From contig JAJQDT010000044.1 of NCBI GenBank assembly GCA_021202075.1, positions 1 to 64,000 of the forward strand: a DNA stretch of 64,000 nt. Reading direction: 5' to 3'. The translations under genes and the position numbers were made by a program. Below the pieces are notes generated by a model. The model ran no database searches. It saw only the letters and a list, made by a program, of their open reading frames with translations, and was not told where the DNA came from. This DNA comes from Lachnospiraceae bacterium. GTDB lineage: Bacteria; Bacillota; Clostridia; Lachnospirales; Lachnospiraceae. Positions 55,053 to 62,848 of the stretch are shown piece by piece; the first letter of the stretch is position 1; every line of letters begins with the position of its first letter.

Positions 55053-57488
55053 TTATTCTGCGTCGGAGAGCGCCTGCGTGATGCAGTCTTCGACTGCGGA
55101 CTTTACAGCGTCAGAGGTGACAGTGGCTCCGGAAACACCATCTACATCCGTCGACTGCGCATCCAGGATCCGGCTGGTGAGCTCCGGCCCGATCGCGGCG
55201 CCAATGTCTTCCGTTTCACCGGAAAGGTCGTAATCAATTCGATACATTCTGTTTTCATCGAAGGTAACAGAAACGGTGATGGTGCTGCTGATGCCCTCGG
55301 CAGTAGCGGTATAGGTGCCCGGGATATACGCTGCGGCAGCTGCTTCGCCGGAGGATGCAGTGCCGTCTGTTTCTTCCTCACTTTCGGCTTCATCCTCTTC
55401 CTTGCCTGCAAGGAAAATTTCGGTTGCATCATCTGCTCCGCCAATGATGGTCACGGTAGAATCGCTCTGCGCCTGTGCAATGCAGTCCGCGGCGGCTTCC
55501 AGGATCGCGTCTGTCGTAACAGTCGCGCTGGAAATGCCATCGACTTCAACAGACTGTGCTGCAAGAATCCGGGCGATCACGTCCTCGTCGATCAGTGCAT
55601 AGGTCGACGTTTCGCCGGAGGTGTCTACGTCCATCTCAAGGATACTCGTTTCGTCAAAGGTCATCGTTACGGTGATCTCTGTTGAATAGCCTTCCGCCGT
55701 GGCGGTATACGTGCCGGCAACATAGGATGCGGCATATTCGGTTTCGATTTCGTCCGTGGAGGTTAATTCTGTTTCCGGCTCGTCAGCTTCGGCTTCTGTT
55801 TCACTCTCGGTTTCCGTCTCAGCTTCGGCGTCTGTTTCGCTCTCGGCTTCAGACTCAGCTTCGGCGTCCGTCTCGCTCTCAGGCTCTGCGGCGTCTTCCG
55901 TCTCAGCCGTGGATTCGCCGGATTCGGCAGAAGTACCAGCCTGCGCCTGCGCGATGCAGTCCGCAATGGCGGCTTTCACAGCATCCGAGGTAACGGTCGC
56001 GCCGGAGACGCCATCTACGTCCGCGGACTGTGCGGCAAGAATCTGCTCGCTGATTTCCGGTCCGATATCCGCGCCGATGCCGTCGGTCTCACCGGATAAG
56101 TCATAGCCAACCGAAAGAATGCTGTCTTCATCTACGATAATCGTGACGGTCACGTCACTGGAAATACCGGAGGCGCTTGCCGAATAAATGCCCGGTGTGT
56201 AAGCTCCGGAGCCGACATCTGCTGCTTCGGATGTATCTTCACTGGCTTCCGTCTCAGCTTCAGTATTTGCCTCAGTCTCTTCTTCGGTATCTGCGGCCTC
56301 TGTAGTTATTTCTGTTTCAACAGCGTCGGTATCCGCCTCCGTTTCCGCTTCTGTTTCGACAGCTGCGACATCGGATTCGACTTCCGCATCTTCCGTATCA
56401 GTTTCCGCGATTTCTGTTTCGACTTCTGCATCCTCCGTGTCAGCTTCCGCCATCTCGGTTTCAGCTTCCGCTTCTTCTGTGTCTGCTTCTGCGATTTCGG
56501 TTTCATCGGTATCTTCTTCGGATGGATCAGACAGATCGCTGGCGGCCTGGGAGAGTGCGTCAGCTGTCGCTGCTTTTACAGCATCGGAGGTGATGGTCGC
56601 GCCGGAGACGCCATCCACATCTGCGGACTGCGCGGCCAGAATCTGATCAATCATTTCCGGGCCTATGACTCCTCCAATACTTTCTGTCTCACCTGAGACA
56701 TCGCAGCTGATGGAAAGAATGTTGGTTTCATCAACGGTGATGGTTACGGTCACGTCGCTTGATATGCCTGCCGCAGTCGCGGTGTAGGTGCCAGGGGTAT
56801 AGGAAACGCCGGATCCAGTGCTTCCTGTATCAGCCCCGGCTGCATCCTCAGAATCTGCTTCCGCAGCTTCATCTGTTTCAGCTTCTGCAGAATCCGCTTC
56901 CGCAGCTTCATCTGTCTCAGCCTTCGCAGAATCCTCTGCGGCATTTTCATCTGCTTCCGTCAGACCCTCTGTTTCCGTCTCGGCTGCTTCGTCAGACTCT
57001 GTTTCGCCGGCTTCTGTCTCTTCGGATTCTTCGGTAATCGCTTCTTCTCCCTCGTCAGACGAACCTCCGGTCGCCTGTGCGATACAATCCTCCAGAGCCG
57101 CTTTCAGGGCATCCGAAGTAATTGTCGCGCCTGATACGCCGTCTACGGAGGAACTCTGAGCGGCCATGAACTGTTCAATCATTTCATCGCCGATCGCCGC
57201 GCCGATGTCAGCGGTCTCGCCTGAGACATCGATCTCGATGGCGGTGATGCTGCTCTCATCAAATGTACAGGTCACCGAGACATCGCTCGATATGCCCGCT
57301 GAGGTAGCCGTATAGGTGCCGGGCGTATAGCTTGCGCTGCCTGTGGTGGCCGATGTGGTGGTCGCAGTTTCTTCGGAAGAGCTGACTGCGTATTCGCCAA
57401 TCTGAATGATTCCCAGACTGGCGGCTACCACTACACAGGCGGTCACACCCTTCACGAAGGTTGTCCGTGAAACAATTTCTTTACCCAT
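55053..57488 (-). CDS. Cell-surface protein with five FMN-binding domains
   Basis: An 811-residue protein. A hydrophobic anchor lies at about residues 11-33, so the rest should face outside. Five FMN_bind (PF04205-type) domains follow at about 53-140, 229-315, 429-517, 589-675 and 721-811. Each starts Y-x-x-G-x-Y and carries the flavin-transferase motif: DGVSGAT with T122, T298, T498 and T789, and the variant DGISSAT with T656 in domain 4. Linkers of 45-115 residues are almost only Glu, Asp, Ala and Thr. The set-up recalls the two-domain PplA of flavin-based extracellular electron transfer but is longer. Placement between tatC and rnfC suggests it takes electrons from Rnf. An ApbE-type transferase, needed to attach FMN, is not encoded in this window. 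Confidence 0.9.
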   Translation of the reverse strand: MGKEIVSRTTFVKGVTACVVVAASLGIIQIGEYAVSSSEETATTTSATTGSASYTPGTYTATSAGISSDVSVTCTFDESSITAIEIDVSGETADIGAAIGDEMIEQFMAAQSSSVDGVSGATITSDALKAALEDCIAQATGGSSDEGEEAITEESEETEAGETESDEAAETETEGLTEADENAAEDSAKAETDEAAEADSAEAETDEAAEADSEDAAGADTGSTGSGVSYTPGTYTATAAGISSDVTVTITVDETNILSISCDVSGETESIGGVIGPEMIDQILAAQSADVDGVSGATITSDAVKAATADALSQAASDLSDPSEEDTDETEIAEADTEEAEAETEMAEADTEDAEVETEIAETDTEDAEVESDVAAVETEAETEADTDAVETEITTEAADTEEETEANTEAETEASEDTSEAADVGSGAYTPGIYSASASGISSDVTVTIIVDEDSILSVGYDLSGETDGIGADIGPEISEQILAAQSADVDGVSGATVTSDAVKAAIADCIAQAQAGTSAESGESTAETEDAAEPESETDAEAESEAESETDAEAETETESETEAEADEPETELTSTDEIETEYAASYVAGTYTATAEGYSTEITVTMTFDETSILEMDVDTSGETSTYALIDEDVIARILAAQSVEVDGISSATVTTDAILEAAADCIAQAQSDSTVTIIGGADDATEIFLAGKEEDEAESEEETDGTASSGEAAAAAYIPGTYTATAEGISSTITVSVTFDENRMYRIDYDLSGETEDIGAAIGPELTSRILDAQSTDVDGVSGATVTSDAVKSAVEDCITQALSDAE

Positions 57489-57559
57489 ACTGAATTCCTT
57501 TCTTTCCTTAGAATAATGTGTTATTTATAGCAAACGAAGGATTCGTTCACTTACTGGTT

Positions 57560-58327
57560 TTAAGTTTCGTCTTCCTCACTTTGTTCCGCTTTCTTTTTCC
57601 GCCGAAACCGGAGCAGGAAAGAGGAGAGGAGAATACTGAGCTCATAAAGTCCGATCATCGGGAGAGCGACCATGGTCTGTGATACAATATCCGGAGGCGT
57701 CACGACAGCGGCAATCAGAAAAATGACGATAATCGCCCCCTTGAATGCTTTTTTCATCCATTCGACCTTCAGAAGTCCGATCTGTGTCAGAAGAACCGAG
57801 ACGACCGGCAGTTCAAAAATCACCCCGAAAATCAGAAAGATTGTGAGCAGAAAGGACACATATTTTTCCACACTGATTGTAGCGGTAATTCCGCTGCCCG
57901 CACTGATTCCAATCAGAAACCTCAGCATAAACGGAAGCATGACCTTATAAGCGAACAAAATACCAATGACAAAGCAGATCAATCCGGATATAAGAACCGC
58001 TGCAAACAAGGAGTTCTCATTTTTCTTTAATCCGGGCTGAATAAATGCCCAGATATGATAAACGAGAATCGGTGAAACAATGCAGATCGCCGCTACCAGT
58101 GAGACCGAAAACTGTTCCAGAAGCAGCTCCTGTGGAGAAATATACACGAACTCATAGCCGTATACATCGCCCATACCAGTCAGAAAGGTGATGATATCCT
58201 GAGAAAAATAAAGAGCGGCGAGGAACGCGACAACCAGGCTGACGATACAGATGGCCAGCCGGTTCCGCAGCTCCCGCAGATGACCGGAAAGGGGCATTTC
58301 GCCGGTTGTTTCTTTTTGTGTTTTCAT
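57560..58327 (-). CDS. tatC: Twin-arginine translocase subunit TatC
   Basis: TatC, the receptor for twin-arginine signal peptides. The family N-terminus (MPLSGHLRELRNRLAI) and six membrane helices are visible; the C-terminal tail is basic and short. Its start overlaps the tatA stop by 4 bp. Its substrate is very likely the Tat-signal flavoprotein encoded divergently at 59422. Confidence 0.95.
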   Translation of the reverse strand: MKTQKETTGEMPLSGHLRELRNRLAICIVSLVVAFLAALYFSQDIITFLTGMGDVYGYEFVYISPQELLLEQFSVSLVAAICIVSPILVYHIWAFIQPGLKKNENSLFAAVLISGLICFVIGILFAYKVMLPFMLRFLIGISAGSGITATISVEKYVSFLLTIFLIFGVIFELPVVSVLLTQIGLLKVEWMKKAFKGAIIVIFLIAAVVTPPDIVSQTMVALPMIGLYELSILLSSFLLRFRRKKKAEQSEEDET

Positions 58328-58503
58328 CCCTGCTCCGTTGTGTCTGATTTGCTGTCTGTCTGTGCGTCGGCCTCATTCATTCCATCGCGAAAGCTTTTCG
58401 CGCTCTTGCCAAACATTTTCGTCAGCTTCGGAATCTGGCTCGGTCCAAACAGGACGATGACGATTGCAAGTATGATCAGTAACTCTGTAGTTCCCAGTTT
58501 CAT
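58324..58503 (-). CDS. tatA: Twin-arginine translocase subunit TatA
   Basis: A 59-residue TatA/E: a short membrane helix (LGTTELLIILAIVIVLFGPSQ), hinge FGPSQIPKL and an amphipathic helix (FGKSAKSFRDGMNEA). ATG 58503 has AGGAGGA at 58511-58517; the frame is open further upstream without a site. Overlaps tatC by 4 bp. Confidence 0.93.
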   Translation of the reverse strand: MKLGTTELLIILAIVIVLFGPSQIPKLTKMFGKSAKSFRDGMNEADAQTDSKSDTTEQG

Positions 58504-58559
58504 GGAAAATTCCTCCTTAATTGTCTGAAAAGTATGTGATATGGTAACAAAAAAACTCA

Positions 58560-59123
58560 TTATACAGCCAGGACGGAATCGTCTGTGTCTGCCACAGAAG
58601 AAGCATCTGCGGGATTGTCAGATGCCGGATCGTCGGTGCGCTCTCCCGTTGGAGCAGATGGCTGTGCATTCGCGGAGCTATCCTCCGTTGGGGCAGATGG
58701 CTGTGCATTCACGGAGATATCCTCCGTTGCCGCAGCGGGTGGCTGCGCTTCCGCGGCATTTCCTTCCGCGGGCGTTGCAGAGACAGCCGCATCGTCCCCG
58801 GCGTCATCCGTCTTTGCTTTGACCGGCTCCGCTTTTAGCGGTTTGCTAAGATCGGTAAAAGACTTTTTGATTTCTCTTACGTTGCTGTTGACCTCTTTTG
58901 TCATTTCCGTGACCGGTTCCATCGCTTCCCGAAGAGGCTTTTGCGCCTCATTTAGCGGTTCTACGACATTTTCACGGATTTCCTTTGTGGCCTCCGACGA
59001 GATATCCCTTATGGAGCGCAGAGCTTCGCCAAACTTTTTCATATAATAAGGAAGCTTGTCGGGACCGGCGACAAACAGAGCAACAATCAAAATAAGAAGA
59101 ATCTCTGTCATGCCGATTTTCAT
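58560..59123 (-). CDS. TatB/TatA-like translocase subunit with long Ala/Pro-rich tail
   Basis: A 187-residue protein: N-terminal membrane helix (IGMTEILLILIVALFVAGPD), hinge GPDKLPYY, then a long amphipathic/coiled region (about 28-110) longer than in TatA, as in TatB. The tail from about 120 is Ala/Pro/Asp-rich and partly encoded by 39-bp tandem repeats. The start at 59123 is supported by GGGAGG. It is the first gene of the run tatB/A, tatA, tatC, five-FMN protein, rnf. Whether it acts as TatB or a second TatA cannot be decided; many Gram-positive systems use only TatA. Confidence 0.85.
   Translation of the reverse strand: MKIGMTEILLILIVALFVAGPDKLPYYMKKFGEALRSIRDISSEATKEIRENVVEPLNEAQKPLREAMEPVTEMTKEVNSNVREIKKSFTDLSKPLKAEPVKAKTDDAGDDAAVSATPAEGNAAEAQPPAAATEDISVNAQPSAPTEDSSANAQPSAPTGERTDDPASDNPADASSVADTDDSVLAV
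58649..58726 (+). repeat. 39-bp tandem repeat in the TatB-like gene
   Basis: Two near-identical 39-bp units (58649-58687, 58688-58726) and a decayed third unit follow one another in frame, encoding the repeated word NAQPSAPTEDSS in the tail. Confidence 0.8.
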
Positions 59124-59147
59124 GGATTCGCCTCCCTTCTTTTTAAA

Positions 59148-59179
59148 ATTATAGTAAACGACTTTAGTCGTTTTTACAA
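59148..59179 (-). promoter_or_regulatory. Promoter of the tat-FMN-rnf operon with dyad in a 20-bp spacer
   Basis: On the minus strand TTGTAA (59174-59179) and a perfect TATAAT (59148-59153) are 20 bp apart. The spacer contains a perfect dyad AAACGACT-TT-AGTCGTTT (plus-strand reading, 59156-59173). A long spacer filled by a dyad is the typical arrangement for MerR-family activation. The start codon lies 25 bp downstream of the -10 box, so the leader is very short. Confidence 0.65.
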
Positions 59180-59337
59180 ATAAGAAAATTGCATAAAACT
59201 CCTGTTTAAGAATAACAGTTTTTTGCCAATCTTTCAGCGGACAATTTTTAGTTTTTTTTGGATTAACTTTAGCTATATAAAATTTACAGAGATACCAAAG
59301 AATGTGAAAATTTACAAAAAGAAAATGCAAAACGCTC

Positions 59338-59366
59338 TGGACGTGGTGAAATTCCTATGATATACT
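59338..59366 (+). promoter_or_regulatory. Candidate promoter of the Tat-exported flavoprotein
   Basis: TGGACG (59338-59343) and TATACT (59361-59366) with a 17-bp spacer; TGA two bases before the -10 gives a partial extended -10. The gene starts 56 bp further, after AAAAGGAGG. Confidence 0.6.
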
Positions 59367-59421
59367 AATTGAGAACTGCTATTTTTTTGTAAAAAATTTG
59401 TAAAAGGAGGAGCACATTAGA

Positions 59422-61497
59422 ATGGAAGGAGAAAAAAAACAACACAGTACGCTTTCCCGCCGTGATTTTCTGAGGGGGACGGCTGCCGGGGCGCTTGGTG
59501 CTGCGGCAGCGGGAATTCTTGGCTCCGGGATGACAGCATTTGCGGAGGAGTCCGGTACGTACACGCCTGGTACCTACAGTGCCACGGCACAGGGCATTGG
59601 TACCGTGACGGTGACGATGACATTTGACGCGGAGAGCATCACGGATGTTGTGGTTGATGTATCAGAAGAGACAGAAACCATCGGCGCCCTGTATGGGGAA
59701 GAGCTGGCACAGCAGATTCTGGATGCGCAGAATTCAGAGATTGACGGCGTCAGCGGGGCGACAACGACCTCTACGGCGGCGGCAAAAGCAGCGGCGGCGT
59801 GTATCGCGCAGGCAAAAGGAGAGACGGTTGAGATCTCCTCGAATGCGGCTTCTTCTGAGTATGAGGTGCCGGATTCCCTGACCGCCGAGGAGGTGGACGA
59901 TTCCGACTGCGAGCTTGGAGAAGTGACGCCGGATGAGACGAAGGATTTTGATGTGGTTGTCGTCGGCGCGGGCGCGGCAGGCGTTGTTGCGGCTGGTTTT
60001 GCGGCGGAAGCCGGTGTTTCGGTAGCCCTCCTTCAGAAGGAAGCGAGCGTTGTATCACAGGGGAACTGCGGCTCTGCGATTATCAAATCCAAATCGACGG
60101 AGGCCGGTATCCAGAAGTGGATTCACCACACGAATGCCCTGGATGACTGGAGAGCGGACACGAAGCTTTTGCAGGCCTATGCGGACAACTCGGAGGAAGC
60201 TCTGATGTGGTATCTGAACCGCGCCGGCCTGACTTCTGAGACGGAATATGGCGATGGCACAAAGGTCGATGACAATACAAACTGTGCGGAGCTTTTGAAC
60301 AACGGCGACGGGCTGTATGCGTATATGAGCACGAGCCAGGATCTGACCGGCGTCTGGAGCGACCGCCTGGACAGCTATGCGTATGGCGATGATCACTGCT
60401 ATTTCATGGCTCCCTGGATCGGCCCGAAGCCGCAGAATGTCGGCACAGTGCTGCAGATTGTCCTTGACAATGTAGCGGAGGCGAATTCAAATCTCGAAGT
60501 ATTTTACAATACGCCGGCAGTGCAGCTCGTGATGGACGGCGACAAGGTGACCGGCGTGATTGGCAAGGATTCGGACGGAAAATACATACAGTACAACGCG
60601 TCGAAGGGCGTGATCCTGGCGACCGGCGATTATATGAATAACGATGCGATGGTAGAGCGCTGGTGTCCGGATATTGCGGATTTTGATAAGAAGCAGTATC
60701 ATAAGACCGGCGACGGCTATGTGCTCGCGCTCAGCGCCGGCGGGAAGATGGAGCCGCTCGGACATACAAAGATGATGCACGACTTTGATTCCGGACTGAT
60801 GTATGAGGAGCCGTTCCTCTATGTAAATATGGACGGAGAGCGTTTCACGAATGAATACACCGGATTTGTCTACATGGGCAACATCCTGAAATTCCAGGGC
60901 CGCTACAATGGAAACAATGTGGACTCGAACCATCCGGATGGCTCGAAAGGCTGGTATTGCACGATCTATGACAGCGATTATGAGAACTGGCCGTCGGATG
61001 AGTTTGTCAGCTCAATGGTTCCGGCTGCGGCGATGCAGAAGTACATCCCGGGCGCGGTGGAGAATCCGGAGGGCGTGTTTGATTACCTGATTGACAGCTA
61101 TTGCTGCGATACGCTTGAGGAGCTGGCGGAGAATCTTGGCATTCCGTACGATGCTCTGCAGGCGAGCGTGGACCGCTACAATGAGCTCTGTGAGACCGGC
61201 GACGACGTGGATTTCGGAAAGCCTGCGAAGTACATGCATCCGATCAAGACCGCTCCGTTCTGGGGCGTGCGCAAGCATATTCGTGTGTCTGCGGTATGCT
61301 CCGGTGTGATGATCAATGAAAATGGTCAGGCTCTGAACGCGGACGGCGAGGTGATTGAGGGGCTTTACTGCGTCGGTAACCTTGGCGGACCGTTCTACGG
61401 CGGCAATGATTACCCGTTCCATCAGACTGGCCTGTCGCTCGGGCGCTGCTATACGTTTGGCATGATTGCCGGGAAGCACGCGGCTTCACAGGAATAA
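59422..61497 (+). CDS. Tat-exported flavoprotein reductase (FMN_bind plus fumarate-reductase-like FAD domain)
   Basis: A 691-residue protein with a clear twin-arginine signal (SRRDFLRG at 12-19, then a hydrophobic Ala/Gly segment and AFAEE). Next is one FMN-binding domain (about 46-132, DGVSGAT with T114), very similar to those in the five-FMN protein, then a FAD_binding_2 domain (from about 175, VVVGAGAAG) of the fumarate/urocanate/flavocytochrome c reductase family, ending with EGLYCVGNLGGPFYGG. I infer an extracellular terminal reductase that receives electrons through its FMN. The substrate cannot be told; fumarate, urocanate, cinnamate-like enoates and others are reduced by relatives. 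It is divergent from the tat-FMN-rnf operon. Confidence 0.92.
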   Translation: MEGEKKQHSTLSRRDFLRGTAAGALGAAAAGILGSGMTAFAEESGTYTPGTYSATAQGIGTVTVTMTFDAESITDVVVDVSEETETIGALYGEELAQQILDAQNSEIDGVSGATTTSTAAAKAAAACIAQAKGETVEISSNAASSEYEVPDSLTAEEVDDSDCELGEVTPDETKDFDVVVVGAGAAGVVAAGFAAEAGVSVALLQKEASVVSQGNCGSAIIKSKSTEAGIQKWIHHTNALDDWRADTKLLQAYADNSEEALMWYLNRAGLTSETEYGDGTKVDDNTNCAELLNNGDGLYAYMSTSQDLTGVWSDRLDSYAYGDDHCYFMAPWIGPKPQNVGTVLQIVLDNVAEANSNLEVFYNTPAVQLVMDGDKVTGVIGKDSDGKYIQYNASKGVILATGDYMNNDAMVERWCPDIADFDKKQYHKTGDGYVLALSAGGKMEPLGHTKMMHDFDSGLMYEEPFLYVNMDGERFTNEYTGFVYMGNILKFQGRYNGNNVDSNHPDGSKGWYCTIYDSDYENWPSDEFVSSMVPAAAMQKYIPGAVENPEGVFDYLIDSYCCDTLEELAENLGIPYDALQASVDRYNELCETGDDVDFGKPAKYMHPIKTAPFWGVRKHIRVSAVCSGVMINENGQALNADGEVIEGLYCVGNLGGPFYGGNDYPFHQTGLSLGRCYTFGMIAGKHAASQE

Positions 61498-61547
61498 TCC
61501 GGGTCAGGAAAATGCTGCGGGAACGGATGAGGGCACAGGGATAAGGC

Positions 61548-62282
61548 ATGAACGAAGAACAAATTCAGCAGCGATATGAACTCCAGGACCGGATCTGCTA
61601 CAGTGTCTGTGTGGGAAATGAGTATCAGACCCAAAAAGCAGTGCGGGAGCTGACAGATATGGGAACCATAAGTCGTGTTTCGGATAACCTGACGGGGTGG
61701 AAATACGACCTGATCTGGTTGATGGCTCTTATGATACAGAGCCTTCGCGAGGTCGGGGTTCCCGAACTGTCGCTCGAAGAGGTGCGCGCGGAATTTACGA
61801 CAAAGATTTTTGAAGCTTCCGACGCAGACGGCTGCAGGATGCTGCTTGAAGAGATCGCCCTCCGCCTCTGCCGCATGAATTCTCTCAAAGAGATCCGGAG
61901 CTATTCCATGCTTGTGCAGACCGTGCTCCGGCTCATCGATCAGGATTTGAGCCAGCCGCTGACGCTTGCCTATTTTGCGAAAATGCTGAATGTGAACAGC
62001 TCTTATCTTTCGAACCTTTTCAGCAGGGAGGTCGGCATGCCGCTGACCGAGTATGTCACAGCACAGCGGATTTCCTATGCGGCGGACTTACTTATGACGA
62101 CTGCGCAGCCGATTAAGACTATTGCCAAAAAAGCGGGTATTTCGGACGTGCAGTATTTCAGCAGGCTCTTTAAACGTCGGACCGGGCAGACCCCGAGCCA
62201 GTATCGCTTAAGGCCCATCCGGCAGCCGGATGATCCGGATGCGCAGCAGGAGGCCGAGGTAGCAGAAAGAGAAGCCAGATAA
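61548..62282 (+). CDS. AraC-family transcriptional regulator
   Basis: A 244-residue regulator. The C-terminal ~105 residues form the AraC double helix-turn-helix (LAYFAKMLNVNSSYLSNLF and DVQYFSRLFKRRTGQTPSQYR). The N-terminal ~130 residues are helical and resemble the central part of YesN proteins rather than a cupin sensor; there is no receiver domain. It lies 50 bp downstream of the flavoprotein gene, so it probably controls that gene and perhaps the divergent operon, likely in response to the electron acceptor. Confidence 0.88.
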   Translation: MNEEQIQQRYELQDRICYSVCVGNEYQTQKAVRELTDMGTISRVSDNLTGWKYDLIWLMALMIQSLREVGVPELSLEEVRAEFTTKIFEASDADGCRMLLEEIALRLCRMNSLKEIRSYSMLVQTVLRLIDQDLSQPLTLAYFAKMLNVNSSYLSNLFSREVGMPLTEYVTAQRISYAADLLMTTAQPIKTIAKKAGISDVQYFSRLFKRRTGQTPSQYRLRPIRQPDDPDAQQEAEVAEREAR

Positions 62283-62462
62283 GAAATACAAAGATAAAAG
62301 TACAGAGATTAAGAAGCATAAAGCAGGAAGTACAAAGAAAAGTACAAAAAGAATTTTAAAAAAATGAAAATTTTAAAAATTCAGCTTTTATTTTCCCGGC
62401 TTCTGTGGTAATATGGCGAGTGGCACATGCACCTGATATTACATTCAAGGAGGATATGGACG
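62283..62462. other. AT-rich spacer upstream of the SCIFF gene
   Basis: AAGTACA-like words recur (four copies of AAGTACA or AAATACA between 62283 and 62350). A possible -10 TAATAT is at 62409-62414 without a good -35. No gene is visible. Confidence 0.35.
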
Positions 62463-62606
62463 ATGAAGCATATCAAGACATTAAATACGAAACCTTTGCA
62501 GAGCACCCTTAAAAAGGGCGGCTGCGGCGAATGCCAGACTTCCTGCCAGTCAGCATGCAAGACCAGCTGCACGGTAGGCAATCAGTCCTGCGAGAGCAAT
62601 AAATAG
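62463..62606 (+). CDS. SCIFF precursor peptide (six cysteines in forty-five residues)
   Basis: A 47-residue peptide with the invariant SCIFF N-terminus (MKHIKTLNTKP) and six cysteines at 21, 24, 28, 32, 36 and 43 in the core. SCIFF peptides are ranthipeptide precursors in which a radical SAM enzyme makes thioether bridges. A strong ribosome binding site, AAGGAGG at 62447-62453, lies nine bases before the ATG. The maturase gene follows after a 242-bp spacer that contains repeat copy E. The biological role of the mature peptide is unknown, although the pair is found in nearly all Clostridia. Confidence 0.95.
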   Translation: MKHIKTLNTKPLQSTLKKGGCGECQTSCQSACKTSCTVGNQSCESNK

Positions 62607-62616
62607 AAATTATGAG

Positions 62617-62756
62617 AGAGCCGGATGCGGCTTTAGCCGCAAAGTCTCTTTATCCGGCTCTGTGCAATCGGATAGGGGAGTCTTCCCCCTATCCGCCGCG
62701 CCGGGCCGCGTCCAGCGTAAGCTGGAAATTTCCTTACGCGGCCCGTGTGCATATGA
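62617..62756 (+). repeat. Dispersed nested-hairpin element, copy E (most complete)
   Basis: Order: outer stem AGAGCCGGAT / ATCCGGCTCT enclosing GCGGCT-TT-AGCCGC and unpaired AAAGTCTCTTT; linker GTGCAAT; plain hairpin CGGATAGGGGA / TCCCCCTATCCG; linker CCGCGCC; outer stem GGGCCGCGT / ACGCGGCCC enclosing CCAGC-GTAA-GCTGG and unpaired AAATTTCCTT; then GTGTGCATATGA. Stems are perfect or nearly so. It fills the spacer between SCIFF peptide and maturase genes. Confidence 0.7.
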
Positions 62757-62848
62757 ACAGAACCGTGCCGCGCGGATTCCTGTGCTGCACGGTTTTGTTA
62801 CGTGTTTTTTTTCTGTGATTTCAATTAATAGCAGCGAGGTACGAATTT

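Noticed and set aside
57420-57488. Lipoprotein signal in the five-FMN protein (VTAC)
   Set aside because: The hydrophobic core follows the cysteine rather than preceding it, so this is not a normal lipoprotein signal.
59203-59226. Terminator CTGTT / AACAG plus T-run in the divergent tat/reductase spacer
   Set aside because: Only a 5-bp A/T-rich stem; too weak, and it would not follow any gene in the right direction.
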